Assembly (NCBI GenBank): GCA_965204835.1
Contig: OZ242017.1
Coordinates: 434,001 to 498,000, forward strand
Origin: VXMT01 sp965204835
Lineage (GTDB): Bacteria > Chloroflexota > Dehalococcoidia > UBA2979
Length of the DNA: 64,000 nucleotides
Direction of reading: 5' to 3'
Shown here in pieces: positions 45,929-54,034 of this stretch (position 1 is the first letter of the stretch; each line of letters starts with the position of its first letter). The notes under the pieces are model-generated. The model worked only from the letters and a program-made list of their open reading frames with translations. It ran no database searches and was not told the DNA's origin. The position numbers and the translations under genes were made by a program.

Positions 45929-47682
45929 TCGAACCTCGCGAACGGGTCCGTGGTCTGCGCGACCTCGGAGGGGCGCGTGGCCCACGCGGGGTGGGGGAAG
46001 CGCAGCAACAGCGGCACCGGGATCTCCGGCTGCGCGAGGATCATCGAGCCCGGCTTGAGCAGCGAGGCGCGGGCGCGCGCGGCGGGCGTCAGGAAGCCGT
46101 ACTCGCCGCGCTGCGCCTCGGCGGCGTCCAGGCGGCCCGCCACGCGGTACGCGCAGTTCGCCACCACGCGCGACTCCACCTCGCTGGCCGTCTGCTGCGC
46201 GCCGATCAGCACGACGCCGAGCGAGCGGCCGCGCTCGGCGATGTCGAGCAGCACGTCCTTGATCGGGCTGCGGCCCTCGCGCGGGGCGTACTTGTTCAGC
46301 TCGTCGAGCACGACGAGCATGAGCGGCCGCGGCGAGCCGCTGGCCTCCTTGCGCTCGAACTCGCGCTTCAGCATCACGCCCACGACGAAGCGCTGCGCGC
46401 GGTCGTGCAGGCGGTGGATGTCGACGACCGTGACCTGCGCGTGGCCCGTGTCGATGGCGTGCGCGGCGTCGTCCTCGGAGGCCTGCCCGCGCACGAGGTG
46501 GCCGACGTACGGCTTGGCGGCGTCGAGGCGGCGCAGGAACGCCTGCACCGTGCCCGCCGCCGCGCGGCCGGCCCACGTCCCGCCCTCTTCGGGGTCGGTC
46601 ATCAGCCCGATCGCGTCGACGAGCTGGTCGAAGTCCGTGACCACCTCGCCGCCGATCTCCACCGTGGGCGCGTCGAGGGGGAGCGAGATGCGCGCGGCGA
46701 GCGCGAGCTGCGCCTCCACCTGCTGCACGACGAGGCCGAGCTGCGAGCGCTCATCGTCGGCGTCGGCGAACAGGAAGCGCAGGTAGCGCTCGGCGCAGAA
46801 CTCGCGCAGCGTCCAGTAGAAGCCCGTCACGCCCTCCATGCGCGAACCGGTCTCCGGCGCGGGCGTGCCGCGCCGCGCGGGTGCGTAGAACGAGACGGAA
46901 CGGAACGGCTCGGCGGGCAGCCCGAGGCGCGCGTAGTCCTCGCGGTCATCGTCGGCGAGCTGCGAGTTGGGCTTGTCGAGGAACAGCAGGTCCTCGCCCT
47001 TCACATTGAAGATCAGCGAGCGCGTGTTGGCGGCCTCGGGGCCGAGCGTGCCGCTCTCGAACAGCGCGTGGAGCAGGAACATGGCGTACGAGGTCTTGGT
47101 CGCGACGCCGGAGATGCCCGAGATGTTGACGTGCGCGCCGCGCGTCCCGTTGAGGAACTCGAGGTTGGCGTAGACCCGCTCCCCGTCGCGCGAGAGGCCG
47201 AACGGGACGCGCTCGGCCATCTGGTCGAAGAACAGCGCGCGGTCGCGCGCATCGCCGCGCGCGAGCTGGACCGGCTGGCCCGGCCGCGGCGGCACGAAGA
47301 TCTCGGGCTCGACGCGCGTGACCGAGACATGTGCGGTCACGGCGGGCTCGGCCGGGAGCAGCCCCTCGCTGGCGAGCGCCACGTCGGAGTCGAAGCGCAC
47401 GCCCTCCTGCACCGCGCGCACCTCGTCGACCACGCCGTAGAAGTCGACGGCCTCGGCAGGGCTGCCGGGCGGCAGCGGCGAGCGTGCGTGGACCACGTCG
47501 TCGAGCTGGAGGTAGCGGTCGCGGTCGACGAAGACGGAGAAGCCGAGCGGTGTCGCCGCCGCGTTCTCCATGCCGAGTACGAGCCCGGCGGGCGTCGAGG
47601 GGTCCTGTGCCGCCAGGGCGGGCGCCTCGAGCACCTCGGCCTGCGCCGGCGCGTTGCCGTCCGTGTCGTGGTTCGTGGTCAT
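45925..47682 (-). CDS. herA: HerA-like hexameric ATPase/translocase with atypical P-loop
   Basis: A 585-residue protein of the HerA/FtsK-like family. An N-terminal HAS-barrel (about 1-150) is followed by an ATPase core: a P-loop in GISGVATKTSYAM (Ala where most ATPases have Gly), Walker B PLMLVVLDELNKYAP, then SPIKDVLLDIAERGRSLGVVLIGAQQTASEVESRV and an arginine-finger-like region. HerA pumps or unwinds DNA to feed the NurA nuclease. The start ATG shares one base with the stop of the upstream nuclease gene (TGATG). Identification rests on the ATPase motifs and the neighbours. Confidence 0.85.
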   Translation of the reverse strand: MTTNHDTDGNAPAQAEVLEAPALAAQDPSTPAGLVLGMENAAATPLGFSVFVDRDRYLQLDDVVHARSPLPPGSPAEAVDFYGVVDEVRAVQEGVRFDSDVALASEGLLPAEPAVTAHVSVTRVEPEIFVPPRPGQPVQLARGDARDRALFFDQMAERVPFGLSRDGERVYANLEFLNGTRGAHVNISGISGVATKTSYAMFLLHALFESGTLGPEAANTRSLIFNVKGEDLLFLDKPNSQLADDDREDYARLGLPAEPFRSVSFYAPARRGTPAPETGSRMEGVTGFYWTLREFCAERYLRFLFADADDERSQLGLVVQQVEAQLALAARISLPLDAPTVEIGGEVVTDFDQLVDAIGLMTDPEEGGTWAGRAAAGTVQAFLRRLDAAKPYVGHLVRGQASEDDAAHAIDTGHAQVTVVDIHRLHDRAQRFVVGVMLKREFERKEASGSPRPLMLVVLDELNKYAPREGRSPIKDVLLDIAERGRSLGVVLIGAQQTASEVESRVVANCAYRVAGRLDAAEAQRGEYGFLTPAARARASLLKPGSMILAQPEIPVPLLLRFPHPAWATRPSEVAQTTDPFARFE

Positions 47683-48683
47683 CAGGAGGCCTCGGCAATC
47701 GTGGCGAAGGTGGCGCCGGCCGGATCGAGCGCCGCGGCGATGCGGCGGCGGATCCACAGCCGGTCGCCGAGCCGGCGGGTCAGGAGCTGCTCGAGCGCCC
47801 CGACGGGCGTCAGGTTCTGGGGCGCGCGCGGGTCACGGATCGGCGACGACGCGAGTCGAGGCACCACCCGCGCGGTCTGGTCGGCCAGCGCCGCCGCGTC
47901 GACCCGCGGCACCGCGCCCGGCGTCTCGAGCCGCACGACGCCGGCGAGGTGGTGGTACTGCGTGCCCATGTCGGCGATGCGCAGGTACCACGCGAGCCGG
48001 TCGCGTTGCCCGCTCTCCTCGGCGATGCGGAATAGCGGCGTGCGCTCACCCACCGCGAGCTCGCCGAGCAGGGCGAGCCGGTCGGCGCCGAGGTACCAGC
48101 GGTGCGTGCGCTTGATGTAGCCCACGACCCGCGGGCCCGGCGCGCGCAGGCGCAGCGGACCGTCGACGATCGTGAGCGTCGAGGCGTCCTCGGACAGCTC
48201 CTCGGCGAGCCGCGCCTCCTCGTCCAGCATCAGCCGGTTGAGCACGGCGACGAGGTCGGCCGGGGCGCGCGCCCCGGCGGGTGTCTCCGCGCGGAAGTGC
48301 AGCGTGGCGGCACCGACCGCGACCGTCCGACCAGCCCCGCCGTCGCCGGCCTGCAGGTAGCGTCGACGCACGCGCAGCACCCGCTCGTCATCGAGGATCC
48401 GCGCGCTCGTGCCCTCGCAGCGCACGGCCCCGACGGCGTACGAGCCGAAGAGCCCGAAAGCGATCGCTCCATCCGCGCGGTCGTCGATGGCGTGCGCCTC
48501 GACACGCCGCACGCCGTCGACGATCTGCACCGCGGGGAGGGGCGCAGCATCCGGGCGGATGGCGCGCCAGGCTCCCTCGACATCGGCGTCGACGAGGGAC
48601 GCGCCGTCGGCGGCGGCAGCGTCGGTCTCGGCCTCGATGCCGCTGCCGTACTCGGGGGACCAGGGGACGAGGCGAAGCGGCAT
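47682..48683 (-). CDS. nurA: NurA-domain nuclease
   Basis: A 333-residue protein. The first strands read LPAVQIVDGVRRVEAHAI, with Asp56 as the expected first metal ligand of the NurA RNase H-like nuclease fold. Later motifs include VGYIKRTHRWYLG, typical of NurA, and RLAWYLRIA. NurA is a 5' to 3' exonuclease driven by HerA. The call relies on the VDGxRR motif, the KRTH segment and its place directly before a HerA gene. The start at 48683 is the best ATG, without a strong ribosome site; a promoter-like TATACT lies 45 bases upstream. It is first in the operon. Confidence 0.8.
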   Translation of the reverse strand: MPLRLVPWSPEYGSGIEAETDAAAADGASLVDADVEGAWRAIRPDAAPLPAVQIVDGVRRVEAHAIDDRADGAIAFGLFGSYAVGAVRCEGTSARILDDERVLRVRRRYLQAGDGGAGRTVAVGAATLHFRAETPAGARAPADLVAVLNRLMLDEEARLAEELSEDASTLTIVDGPLRLRAPGPRVVGYIKRTHRWYLGADRLALLGELAVGERTPLFRIAEESGQRDRLAWYLRIADMGTQYHHLAGVVRLETPGAVPRVDAAALADQTARVVPRLASSPIRDPRAPQNLTPVGALEQLLTRRLGDRLWIRRRIAAALDPAGATFATIAEAS

Positions 48684-48728
48684 CGCTGTGGCGGTGGCTC
48701 CGGCGGGGAGTGCCTTCCGGCGCAGCGC

Positions 48729-48752
48729 AGTATACGTCAGTACATCCGTACT
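48729..48752 (-). promoter_or_regulatory. Promoter and inverted repeat of the DNA-repair operon
   Basis: Read on the minus strand, TATACT (48729-48734) is preceded by AGTAC-GGAT-GTACT (48739-48752), a perfect 5-4-5 inverted repeat that would cover the spacer just upstream of the -10 box. The 4-base spacing resembles LexA boxes of other phyla (for example CGAAC-N4-GTTCG), so control by a damage-response repressor is possible. Confidence 0.45.
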
Positions 48753-48811
48753 ACGCACGCGATTGAACCCGCTGATGAGCCCGAAGCTCGACCGAGTGGC
48801 ACCGGAACCGG

Positions 48812-48817
48812 TAGCGT
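48812..48817 (+). promoter_or_regulatory. TAGCGT box, leaderless promoter of the small gene at 48824
   Basis: TAGCGT is followed by six bases and the ATG at 48824. There is no Shine-Dalgarno sequence. The layout matches that before SURF1 and ubiE. Confidence 0.4.
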
Positions 48818-48823
48818 GGATCC

Positions 48824-49009
48824 ATGGACTCGAGCACAACGCCCCGGTGCGCACCACAGGACCGTCGCCCACGCGACGCCTCCGGCAACCGCAGCCCCCG
48901 TTACCGCCTCGCCGACCTCAGCGTGGGCATGGCGGAGGACGAGGATCCGCTGGAAGCGTACTCGTGGGAGGACCTCCGCGAGATCATCTACGAGTCACGC
49001 GGCGGCTGA
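48824..49009 (+). CDS. Small hypothetical protein
   Basis: A 61-residue protein with no recognised family. The C-terminal half (YRLADLSVGMAEDEDPLEAYSWEDLREIIYESRGG) is acidic and looks like a folded or partner-binding helix; the N-terminal half is Arg/Ser/Pro-rich. The leaderless-type box exactly six bases upstream supports it as a real gene. It lies 43 bases before ubiE and could be cotranscribed. Confidence 0.45.
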   Translation: MDSSTTPRCAPQDRRPRDASGNRSPRYRLADLSVGMAEDEDPLEAYSWEDLREIIYESRGG

Positions 49010-49040
49010 CGCCCGTACTGCCGCTAGCGCCCCCGCGCCG

Positions 49041-49046
49041 TAGGCT
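49041..49046 (+). promoter_or_regulatory. TAGGCT box, leaderless promoter of ubiE
   Basis: TAGGCT plus six bases leads directly to the GTG start at 49053. There is no ribosome site, so the transcript probably begins at the start codon. Confidence 0.45.
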
Positions 49047-49052
49047 CGACCC

Positions 49053-49814
49053 GTGAGCGGCACACCACCATCCGAGCGGCGCGAGGCGCCCGCGGACGTC
49101 GAGCGGCTATACGACGCCTCGGCGGACCGGGCCGGGTACGTGCGGCGCATCTTCGGCGAGATCGCCGGGCGCTACGACCTCATGAACACCATCATGACCG
49201 GCGGGCGTCACCACGCGTGGCGCACCGCGACCGCGCGCGCCCTCGTGCGCCCCGGCGACCGCGTCATCGACGTGGGGTGCGGGACCGGGGACCTCTCGCT
49301 GGCGTGCGCCCGCGCCGGCGCGGGCTCGGTGCTCGGCGTCGACTTCGCCGCACCGATGCTCCCCATCGCGCGCCGCAAGGCGGGACGCCGAGGAGCGACC
49401 GGGGTGGAGTTCGTGCAGGGCGACGGGCTGCGGCTGCCGCTCGAGGACGGCGCCGCCGACGCATGGTGCGCGGCGTTCGTGATGCGCAACGTGCCGGACG
49501 TCGACGGCCTGCTCGCCGAGGCGCACCGTGTGCTGCGGCCGGGCGGGCGGCTGGCGGTGCTCGACATCCCGCGCATCGAGGGCGGCCTGCTGGCGCCGTT
49601 CAAGCGCTTCCACCTCGCCCGCGTGGTGCCGCTGATGGGCCGGCTGTTCGGCGGCCACAGCGACGCGTATAGCTACCTGCCGGTCTCCGCCGAGCACTTC
49701 ATGTCGGTCGATGAGCTCTCGGCGCGCCTCGCCCGCTCGGGGTTCGAGGTCGAACGCGTGCGTACGTTCGGCGTCGGGACCGTAGCGCTGCACCTGGCAG
49801 TGCGGTCGGGCTAA
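49053..49814 (+). CDS. ubiE: UbiE/MenG demethylmenaquinone methyltransferase
   Basis: A 253-residue SAM-dependent methyltransferase that performs the C-methylation of demethylmenaquinone (or the corresponding ubiquinone precursor). Visible are the UbiE opening VRRIFGEIAGRYDLMNTIMTGGRHHAWR, the SAM motif VIDVGCGTGDLSLA (about 70-83) and RNVPDVDGLLAEAHRVLRPGGRLAVLDI, then the C-terminal YSYLPVSAEHFMSVDELSARL. The start is GTG without a ribosome site. In this kind of organism the product is most likely menaquinone for the respiratory chain. A strong terminator follows. Confidence 0.92.
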   Translation: MSGTPPSERREAPADVERLYDASADRAGYVRRIFGEIAGRYDLMNTIMTGGRHHAWRTATARALVRPGDRVIDVGCGTGDLSLACARAGAGSVLGVDFAAPMLPIARRKAGRRGATGVEFVQGDGLRLPLEDGAADAWCAAFVMRNVPDVDGLLAEAHRVLRPGGRLAVLDIPRIEGGLLAPFKRFHLARVVPLMGRLFGGHSDAYSYLPVSAEHFMSVDELSARLARSGFEVERVRTFGVGTVALHLAVRSG

Positions 49815-49850
49815 GACCGGGAACGACAGCCAACCGGGAACGGGCAAGCA

Positions 49851-49877
49851 GAAGCCCCCTCGCGAGGAGGGGGCTTC
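49851..49877. terminator. Strong bidirectional hairpin terminator
   Basis: GAAGCCCCCT and AGGGGGCTTC pair perfectly around a seven-base loop, followed by CGTTATG. It lies between the convergent ubiE and thiolase genes. Confidence 0.75.
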
Positions 49878-49910
49878 CGTTATGCCCTGGTTTCCGAGCG
49901 TAGGCGAGGC

Positions 49911-51224
49911 CTAGTCGGGGGTGGCGCTCCAGATGGTGAAGTCGCCGCCCTGAGGCATCGGACCACCGGAGATGCCGACGTCGGCCGGAACCCGGATCTG
50001 GCGGTCACCCGCGCGGCCCTGGATCTGCTGGATCGTGTCCGTGTGCATCCAGATGCGCGTGCGGCCACCACCCTGGTTGCCGCCACTGGGCGACACGGGC
50101 TTGTCCGACGTGATGCTGATGTCACCCGCGTAGAGGTCGAGTGCCTCGCCGCGACCGATCCCCGCGAAGCCCAGACCCTCGATGAAGTAGTTGTGGAAGG
50201 TCGTGAAACCCTCGTACATGTTCTCGAAGGAGAGGTCGTCGGCGGTGATGCCGGCGCCGTCGAGCATCTTGCGGCCGGTGGAGTCGGTGGACGCCTCGGC
50301 GTTGTCCAGGCCCTGGGTCAGACCGAACTTCGGGCGCGTGGTCCCGTGGTTCATGATGTAGACCGGCTTCTGGGCCATGTCCTGAGCGCGCTCGGACGTC
50401 GTGAAGACGTAGGCCACCGCGACGTGGATGGGCATGTCGTGGTCGAAGAGGTTCATCGGCTCGACGATCCAGCGAGCGTTGACGTAGTCCTCAACGGTCA
50501 CCTCGTCGGGGCGGTGCTGTGCGAAGAAGCCCTCAGGGAACATGAGGCCGTTCTTCTTCTCTTCGACGATGAACGGCGCCATCATGTCGTGGGTCTTGCC
50601 GTACTTCGCCATGTACTCCTGGAAGGTCCAGCCGTCGCCGGTGGCGGCGCTGACGCCCCAGGGGTTCCGCCACACGGCCGCGCCCTCAACCAGCGGACGC
50701 GCGTTGGCGCCGCCCTGGTAGTAGCGGCCGGGGAAGTTGTGCCACGCCTTGAGCAGCACGACCGTGTTCGCGAGCCCGCGGCCGATGGCCTCGGCTGCGA
50801 CACAGATGACGTTCGACATGCAGCCGGGGCCGTACATCGTGAAGGACACGTTGTCCAGCTCGGGCATGTTGTTGAGGATCCACTCGGAGCTGAGCGCGGC
50901 GATGCCGTCGAACGGCTCGACACCGGGCTGGAACTGCGAGATCACGTCCTCGGGGAGCGGGTCGCCCTCGGGCCACCACGCGCCGGTCGTGGTCGAGCGG
51001 TCGAGGACGAGTCCGTCCACGTCGCTCGGGCTGATGCCGGCGTCCTCGATGGCGTTGCGGATCGCGACCATGGCCCACGCGCCGATGCTCGTGCTGGCCT
51101 GGCCGTCCCAGCGCCGTGCGGTGGGGGAGTGGCCGATGCCGACCGCCGCCACCTTGCCGCGGTGCTCCCAGAGACCCGGGTTTTCCTGCGTCCGGTAGAA
51201 GTCCGCAGGTGCGTTTTCAGTCAC
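49911..51224 (-). CDS. Thiolase-superfamily protein (SCP-x/Ltp2-like)
   Basis: A 437-residue thiolase-fold protein starting with GTG. A Cys sits in the usual N-terminal nucleophile region (MYGPGCMSNVICVAAEAIGRG), but the C-terminal GHP catalytic motif of true thiolases is replaced by PSGGNQGGGRTR, so the His is missing. This pattern fits the lipid-transfer/aldolase branch (Ltp2-like) rather than an acetyl-CoA acetyltransferase. The downstream order with a DUF35 gene (51280-51714, 55 bases upstream on the same strand) is typical of Ltp2-DUF35 retro-aldolase pairs that shorten steroid side chains. Confidence 0.85.
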   Translation of the reverse strand: MTENAPADFYRTQENPGLWEHRGKVAAVGIGHSPTARRWDGQASTSIGAWAMVAIRNAIEDAGISPSDVDGLVLDRSTTTGAWWPEGDPLPEDVISQFQPGVEPFDGIAALSSEWILNNMPELDNVSFTMYGPGCMSNVICVAAEAIGRGLANTVVLLKAWHNFPGRYYQGGANARPLVEGAAVWRNPWGVSAATGDGWTFQEYMAKYGKTHDMMAPFIVEEKKNGLMFPEGFFAQHRPDEVTVEDYVNARWIVEPMNLFDHDMPIHVAVAYVFTTSERAQDMAQKPVYIMNHGTTRPKFGLTQGLDNAEASTDSTGRKMLDGAGITADDLSFENMYEGFTTFHNYFIEGLGFAGIGRGEALDLYAGDISITSDKPVSPSGGNQGGGRTRIWMHTDTIQQIQGRAGDRQIRVPADVGISGGPMPQGGDFTIWSATPD

Positions 51225-51279
51225 TTGCTTTGCCCTTCCTGGGCGTTACGCCCTGGTGTGCTACCTGTCGATCGGGGAG

Positions 51280-51714
51280 CTAGTCCCCGACGACCTCCCA
51301 CTCGGCGACCTTCTGGCCGTTGGCCGGAGTCTCCTCGAAGACGACCCGAACCTCGGCGCCCATGGGGACCTCGCGGACCGGGGTGCCGGGGAGGTGGGAC
51401 AGGAACAGCGCGTTCTTGTCTTCCCACAGCTCGATCACGGCGATGTTGAACGGCTGGTCCTCCTGCAGCGAAGCCACAGGCGTGTCGTACATGGTGACGT
51501 ACGACTGGATGCGGCCGCGGCCGCTGACCTCGTGCCACTCAAGGGTTCCGTTCGGGCCGCAGCGGCGGCACTCCTCCGCGGGAGGGTGCTGCAGCATGAG
51601 CAGGCCGTCGCGCTCGGTGCACTCGTTGCACCGCTGCACCACCAGCCGGCCTTCGTTACATGCGTCGAAGAAGGGCTTGGTCAACTCGTCAGGTACTGGG
51701 GATTGCTTCGGCAC
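51280..51714 (-). CDS. DUF35 zinc-ribbon/OB-fold protein
   Basis: A 144-residue protein starting with GTG after GGAGGAGAC. The N-terminal helix (PDELTKPFFDACNEGRLVVQRC) leads into a rubredoxin-like zinc ribbon with four cysteines (CNEC, then CRRC), followed by an OB fold (GRGRIQSYVTMYDTP, then PFNIAVIEL). DUF35 proteins bind acyl-CoA and pair with thiolase-like enzymes; in steroid degraders they form the Ltp2-ChsH2 DUF35 complex. The adjacent thiolase-like gene supports the same arrangement. Confidence 0.9.
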   Translation of the reverse strand: MPKQSPVPDELTKPFFDACNEGRLVVQRCNECTERDGLLMLQHPPAEECRRCGPNGTLEWHEVSGRGRIQSYVTMYDTPVASLQEDQPFNIAVIELWEDKNALFLSHLPGTPVREVPMGAEVRVVFEETPANGQKVAEWEVVGD

Positions 51715-51923
51715 GTCTCCTCCATTCCTCCAGCGCCACACTCTGGCGCCGGCGATCGCTGCTCGCGTAAGCGGAAGCGACGCGACCGCCCCGCCTGCAT
51801 GTGTGTTTCTACTCCGTTCCGGCGCAGTTGCCAACACCCCGCCCACGACCAGCGCCCGGCCCCGGCGCCCCGCTGGGCGTCGGCGCTGTGCGGTGTCAGA
51901 GGTTTCGATAGATGTGGGGTGAG

Positions 51924-51999
51924 TGGCGCGCCGGGAAGGATTCGAACCCTCGACCGTCAGATCCGAAGTCTGATGCTCTGTCCCCTGAGCTACCGGCGC
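51924..51999 (-). tRNA. tRNA-Arg(TCG)
   Basis: On the minus strand: acceptor GCGCCGG/CCGGCGC, D stem GCTC/GAGC, anticodon stem TCAGA/TCTGA with loop CTTCGGA, T arm GAGGG-TTCGAAT-CCTTC (one G-U), CCA encoded. The anticodon TCG reads CGA and CGG. Confidence 0.92.
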
Positions 52000-52182
52000 G
52001 TTCCGGCTTCCAGATTCCCGCCCCCGGGGCCGCGGTGTCAACGCAGGCCGGGCCGGCTGCCCGCGCGGCCCAGGCGGGCAGCGCAGACACGACGAAACGC
52101 CGCGCGTACGAGACGCGCGACGCCGTTTCGCCATGATCCGGTTTGAGCGGAGAGCGCCCGGGCGGGTGTGCTCCTCGGAGGC

Positions 52183-52626
52183 CTAGTAGCGGTCGCGGCC
52201 TCCGCCGCCGTAGCCACCACGGCCACCGCCACCGCCGCCGCCGTAGTCGCCACGACCACCGCCGCCGCCGTAGCCACCTCGGCCACCGCCGCCGCCGTAG
52301 TCGCCGCGGCCACCGCCGCCGCCGTAGCCACCACCACCGCCGCCGCGGTAGCCGCCACCGCCGCCGCCGCCGCGACGGTCCTCGCGGGGGCGCGCCTCGT
52401 TGACGCGCAGCTGCCGGCCGCCGAAGGTCTGGCCGTCCAGCCCCTCGATTGCCTTGCGTCCGTCCTCGTCCGACATCTCGACGAAGCCGAAGCCGCGCGG
52501 GCGGCCGGTCTCGCGGTCGGTGGGCAGTGCGCACGACACGACTTCGCCGTACTGCGCGAACAGCTCACGCACCTCGTCCTCGGTCGACGAGTAAGGGAGA
52601 TTTCCTACGTAGATCCTCTGAGCCAA
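52183..52626 (-). CDS. Glycine-rich RRM RNA-binding protein
   Basis: A 147-residue protein. The start is taken as TTG at 52626, giving MAQRIYVGNLPYS, with AGGAAG 9 bases upstream. One RRM spans residues 4-78: RNP2 IYVGNLPY at 5-12 and RNP1 RGFGFVEM at 44-51. Residues about 85-147 are a low-complexity tail of GGGGG, YGGGG and GRGDY repeats, as in cyanobacterial and plant glycine-rich RNA-binding proteins. Such proteins are cold- or stress-induced RNA chaperones. The repetitive tail also makes the DNA repetitive, which is coding and not a separate element. Confidence 0.9.
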   Translation of the reverse strand: MAQRIYVGNLPYSSTEDEVRELFAQYGEVVSCALPTDRETGRPRGFGFVEMSDEDGRKAIEGLDGQTFGGRQLRVNEARPREDRRGGGGGGGYRGGGGGGYGGGGGRGDYGGGGGRGGYGGGGGRGDYGGGGGGGRGGYGGGGRDRY

Positions 52627-52882
52627 CGTCCACAACTTCCTGGTCCCGGCACGTCCGGGACTGCTACGCCGGCCTGCTGGCCGGCACTTCCTCGATCGCT
52701 CTGACTCCGCGTGGGACGTGTTCTCAGGACGCCTTTGGCGTGATTCGAGCGCACGGAGGATAGCACGGCTCCGGCTTTGCGTATCCCTCCCGGTGGCACA
52801 ACTTCGCGCTGATCCTTGACAGCCCGCACGCCGATCGCTAGTGATGGCCCACGGCCCGGCCTTGCAGCGGGAGGGGGCACAC

Positions 52883-53470
52883 ATGAGCGACACCGACTGG
52901 GCGCACGCCGAGGACTGGCAGCAGGCCTGGCAACCGCTCATCGACGCCATCGGCACGGACTTCAGCCCGGCGGGCAGGAGCGCCATCGACGAGATCGAGC
53001 GGGGCGCCATCCGCAAGTACGTCGAACCGCTCGAGATGGACTGCCCGATCTTCGTGGACGAGGCCGTGGCGCGTGAGCACGGCTACGAGCGCATCCCCGC
53101 TCCCACCAGCGGCATCTCGCAGACATGGATCGAGACCGGCGTCTGGACCGCGGACCGCGATCGCGCCTGGCCGACGAACGACCGCGACGCGCCGCCCCCA
53201 CGGGCGCCCGGGCCCGAGGACGCCATCGAGGTCCCCGCGCCGCCGACGACCGCGGCCTTCGCGACGGACATCGAGATCGAGTACCACAGGGACGCCTACG
53301 TCGGTGACCGGCTCACGAACTCCGGCAACCGGCTCATCTCGTGCCTGCCGAAGCAGACCTCAGTCGGCCGGGGCGCGTTCCAGATCTTCGAGTCGTACGT
53401 ACACAACCAGGATGGCGAGCTGATCGCCACCGTGCGCCGCGGCCTCTACTCGTACGTCCCGTTCGAGTAG
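52883..53470 (+). CDS. MaoC-family dehydratase, FAS1-like N-terminal type subunit
   Basis: A 195-residue hot-dog-fold protein. The start at 52883 follows GGGAGGGGG. The region IRKYVEPLEMDCPIFVDEAVAREHGYERIPAPTSG and TDIEIEYHRDAYVGDRLTNSGN match the N-terminal half of MaoC dehydratases (FAS1_DH region). It lacks the catalytic D-x-x-x-x-H motif, so it is expected to be the substrate-binding half of a heterodimer with the next gene (49 bases later). Together they would hydrate enoyl-CoA in beta-oxidation, as in steroid side-chain MaoC pairs. Confidence 0.85.
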   Translation: MSDTDWAHAEDWQQAWQPLIDAIGTDFSPAGRSAIDEIERGAIRKYVEPLEMDCPIFVDEAVAREHGYERIPAPTSGISQTWIETGVWTADRDRAWPTNDRDAPPPRAPGPEDAIEVPAPPTTAAFATDIEIEYHRDAYVGDRLTNSGNRLISCLPKQTSVGRGAFQIFESYVHNQDGELIATVRRGLYSYVPFE

Positions 53471-53519
53471 GGCGCGGTACGGCACACACCCAGCAAGCGG
53501 ACCAGCGCAGGAGGAACCA

Positions 53520-53960
53520 ATGGCGGACTGGACCAGGCAGCGGACGTGGGACGAGGTCAACGAGGGCGACGAGCTCGACCCCGTCGAGATCCCGATCACG
53601 GTGCATCGACTCGTCGTGGAGGCGGGCGCGAACCGCGACTTCGCGCAGATCCACCACAACACGGAGGTGGCGCAGGCGCAGGGCGCACCGGAGATGTACG
53701 CCAACAACGTCTTCATCCAGGGCTGGTGGGAGCGCTGCACGCGCGAGTTCATCGGCCTCGACGGGCGGATCAGGAAGGTCGGCCCGTTCCGCATGAAGAT
53801 CTTCAACGTCGTCGGCGAGACCTCGACGACGAAGGGCCGCGTCACCCGCAAGTGGGAGGACGACGGCGACCACCTGGTCGAGATCGAGATGTGGACGGAG
53901 ACGCCGAAGGGCGTCTCAGTCGGCCCGGGCCCGGTGGTGGTCTCACTCCCGAAGGCGTAG
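53520..53960 (+). CDS. MaoC-family enoyl-CoA hydratase, catalytic subunit
   Basis: A 146-residue hot-dog protein. GGAGGAACC precedes the ATG. It carries the hydratase motif NRDFAQIHHNTEVAQ (catalytic Asp and His in place), then FIGLDGRIRKVGPFRMKI. It probably pairs with the upstream non-catalytic MaoC half. Substrates are trans-2-enoyl-CoA esters, possibly steroid or branched-chain. A hairpin terminator follows. Confidence 0.88.
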   Translation: MADWTRQRTWDEVNEGDELDPVEIPITVHRLVVEAGANRDFAQIHHNTEVAQAQGAPEMYANNVFIQGWWERCTREFIGLDGRIRKVGPFRMKIFNVVGETSTTKGRVTRKWEDDGDHLVEIEMWTETPKGVSVGPGPVVVSLPKA

Positions 53961-53984
53961 CACCACGACCACGGTCGAACGCAG

Positions 53985-54008
53985 CGAGGGGGCCACACGG
54001 CCCCCTCG
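53985..54008. terminator. Hairpin terminator after the MaoC pair
   Basis: CGAGGGGGCC and GGCCCCCTCG pair perfectly around ACAC, 24 bases after the MaoC stop and 26 bases from the end of the convergent PaREP1-like gene. It can serve both. Confidence 0.7.
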
Positions 54009-54034
54009 TCGCGTGGTTGCGCCGTCCCTCCGGC

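Noticed and set aside
52195..52380. Short tandem DNA repeats resembling a CRISPR or satellite
   Set aside because: They encode the glycine-rich tail of the RRM protein (GGGGG/GRGDY units); there are no unique spacers.
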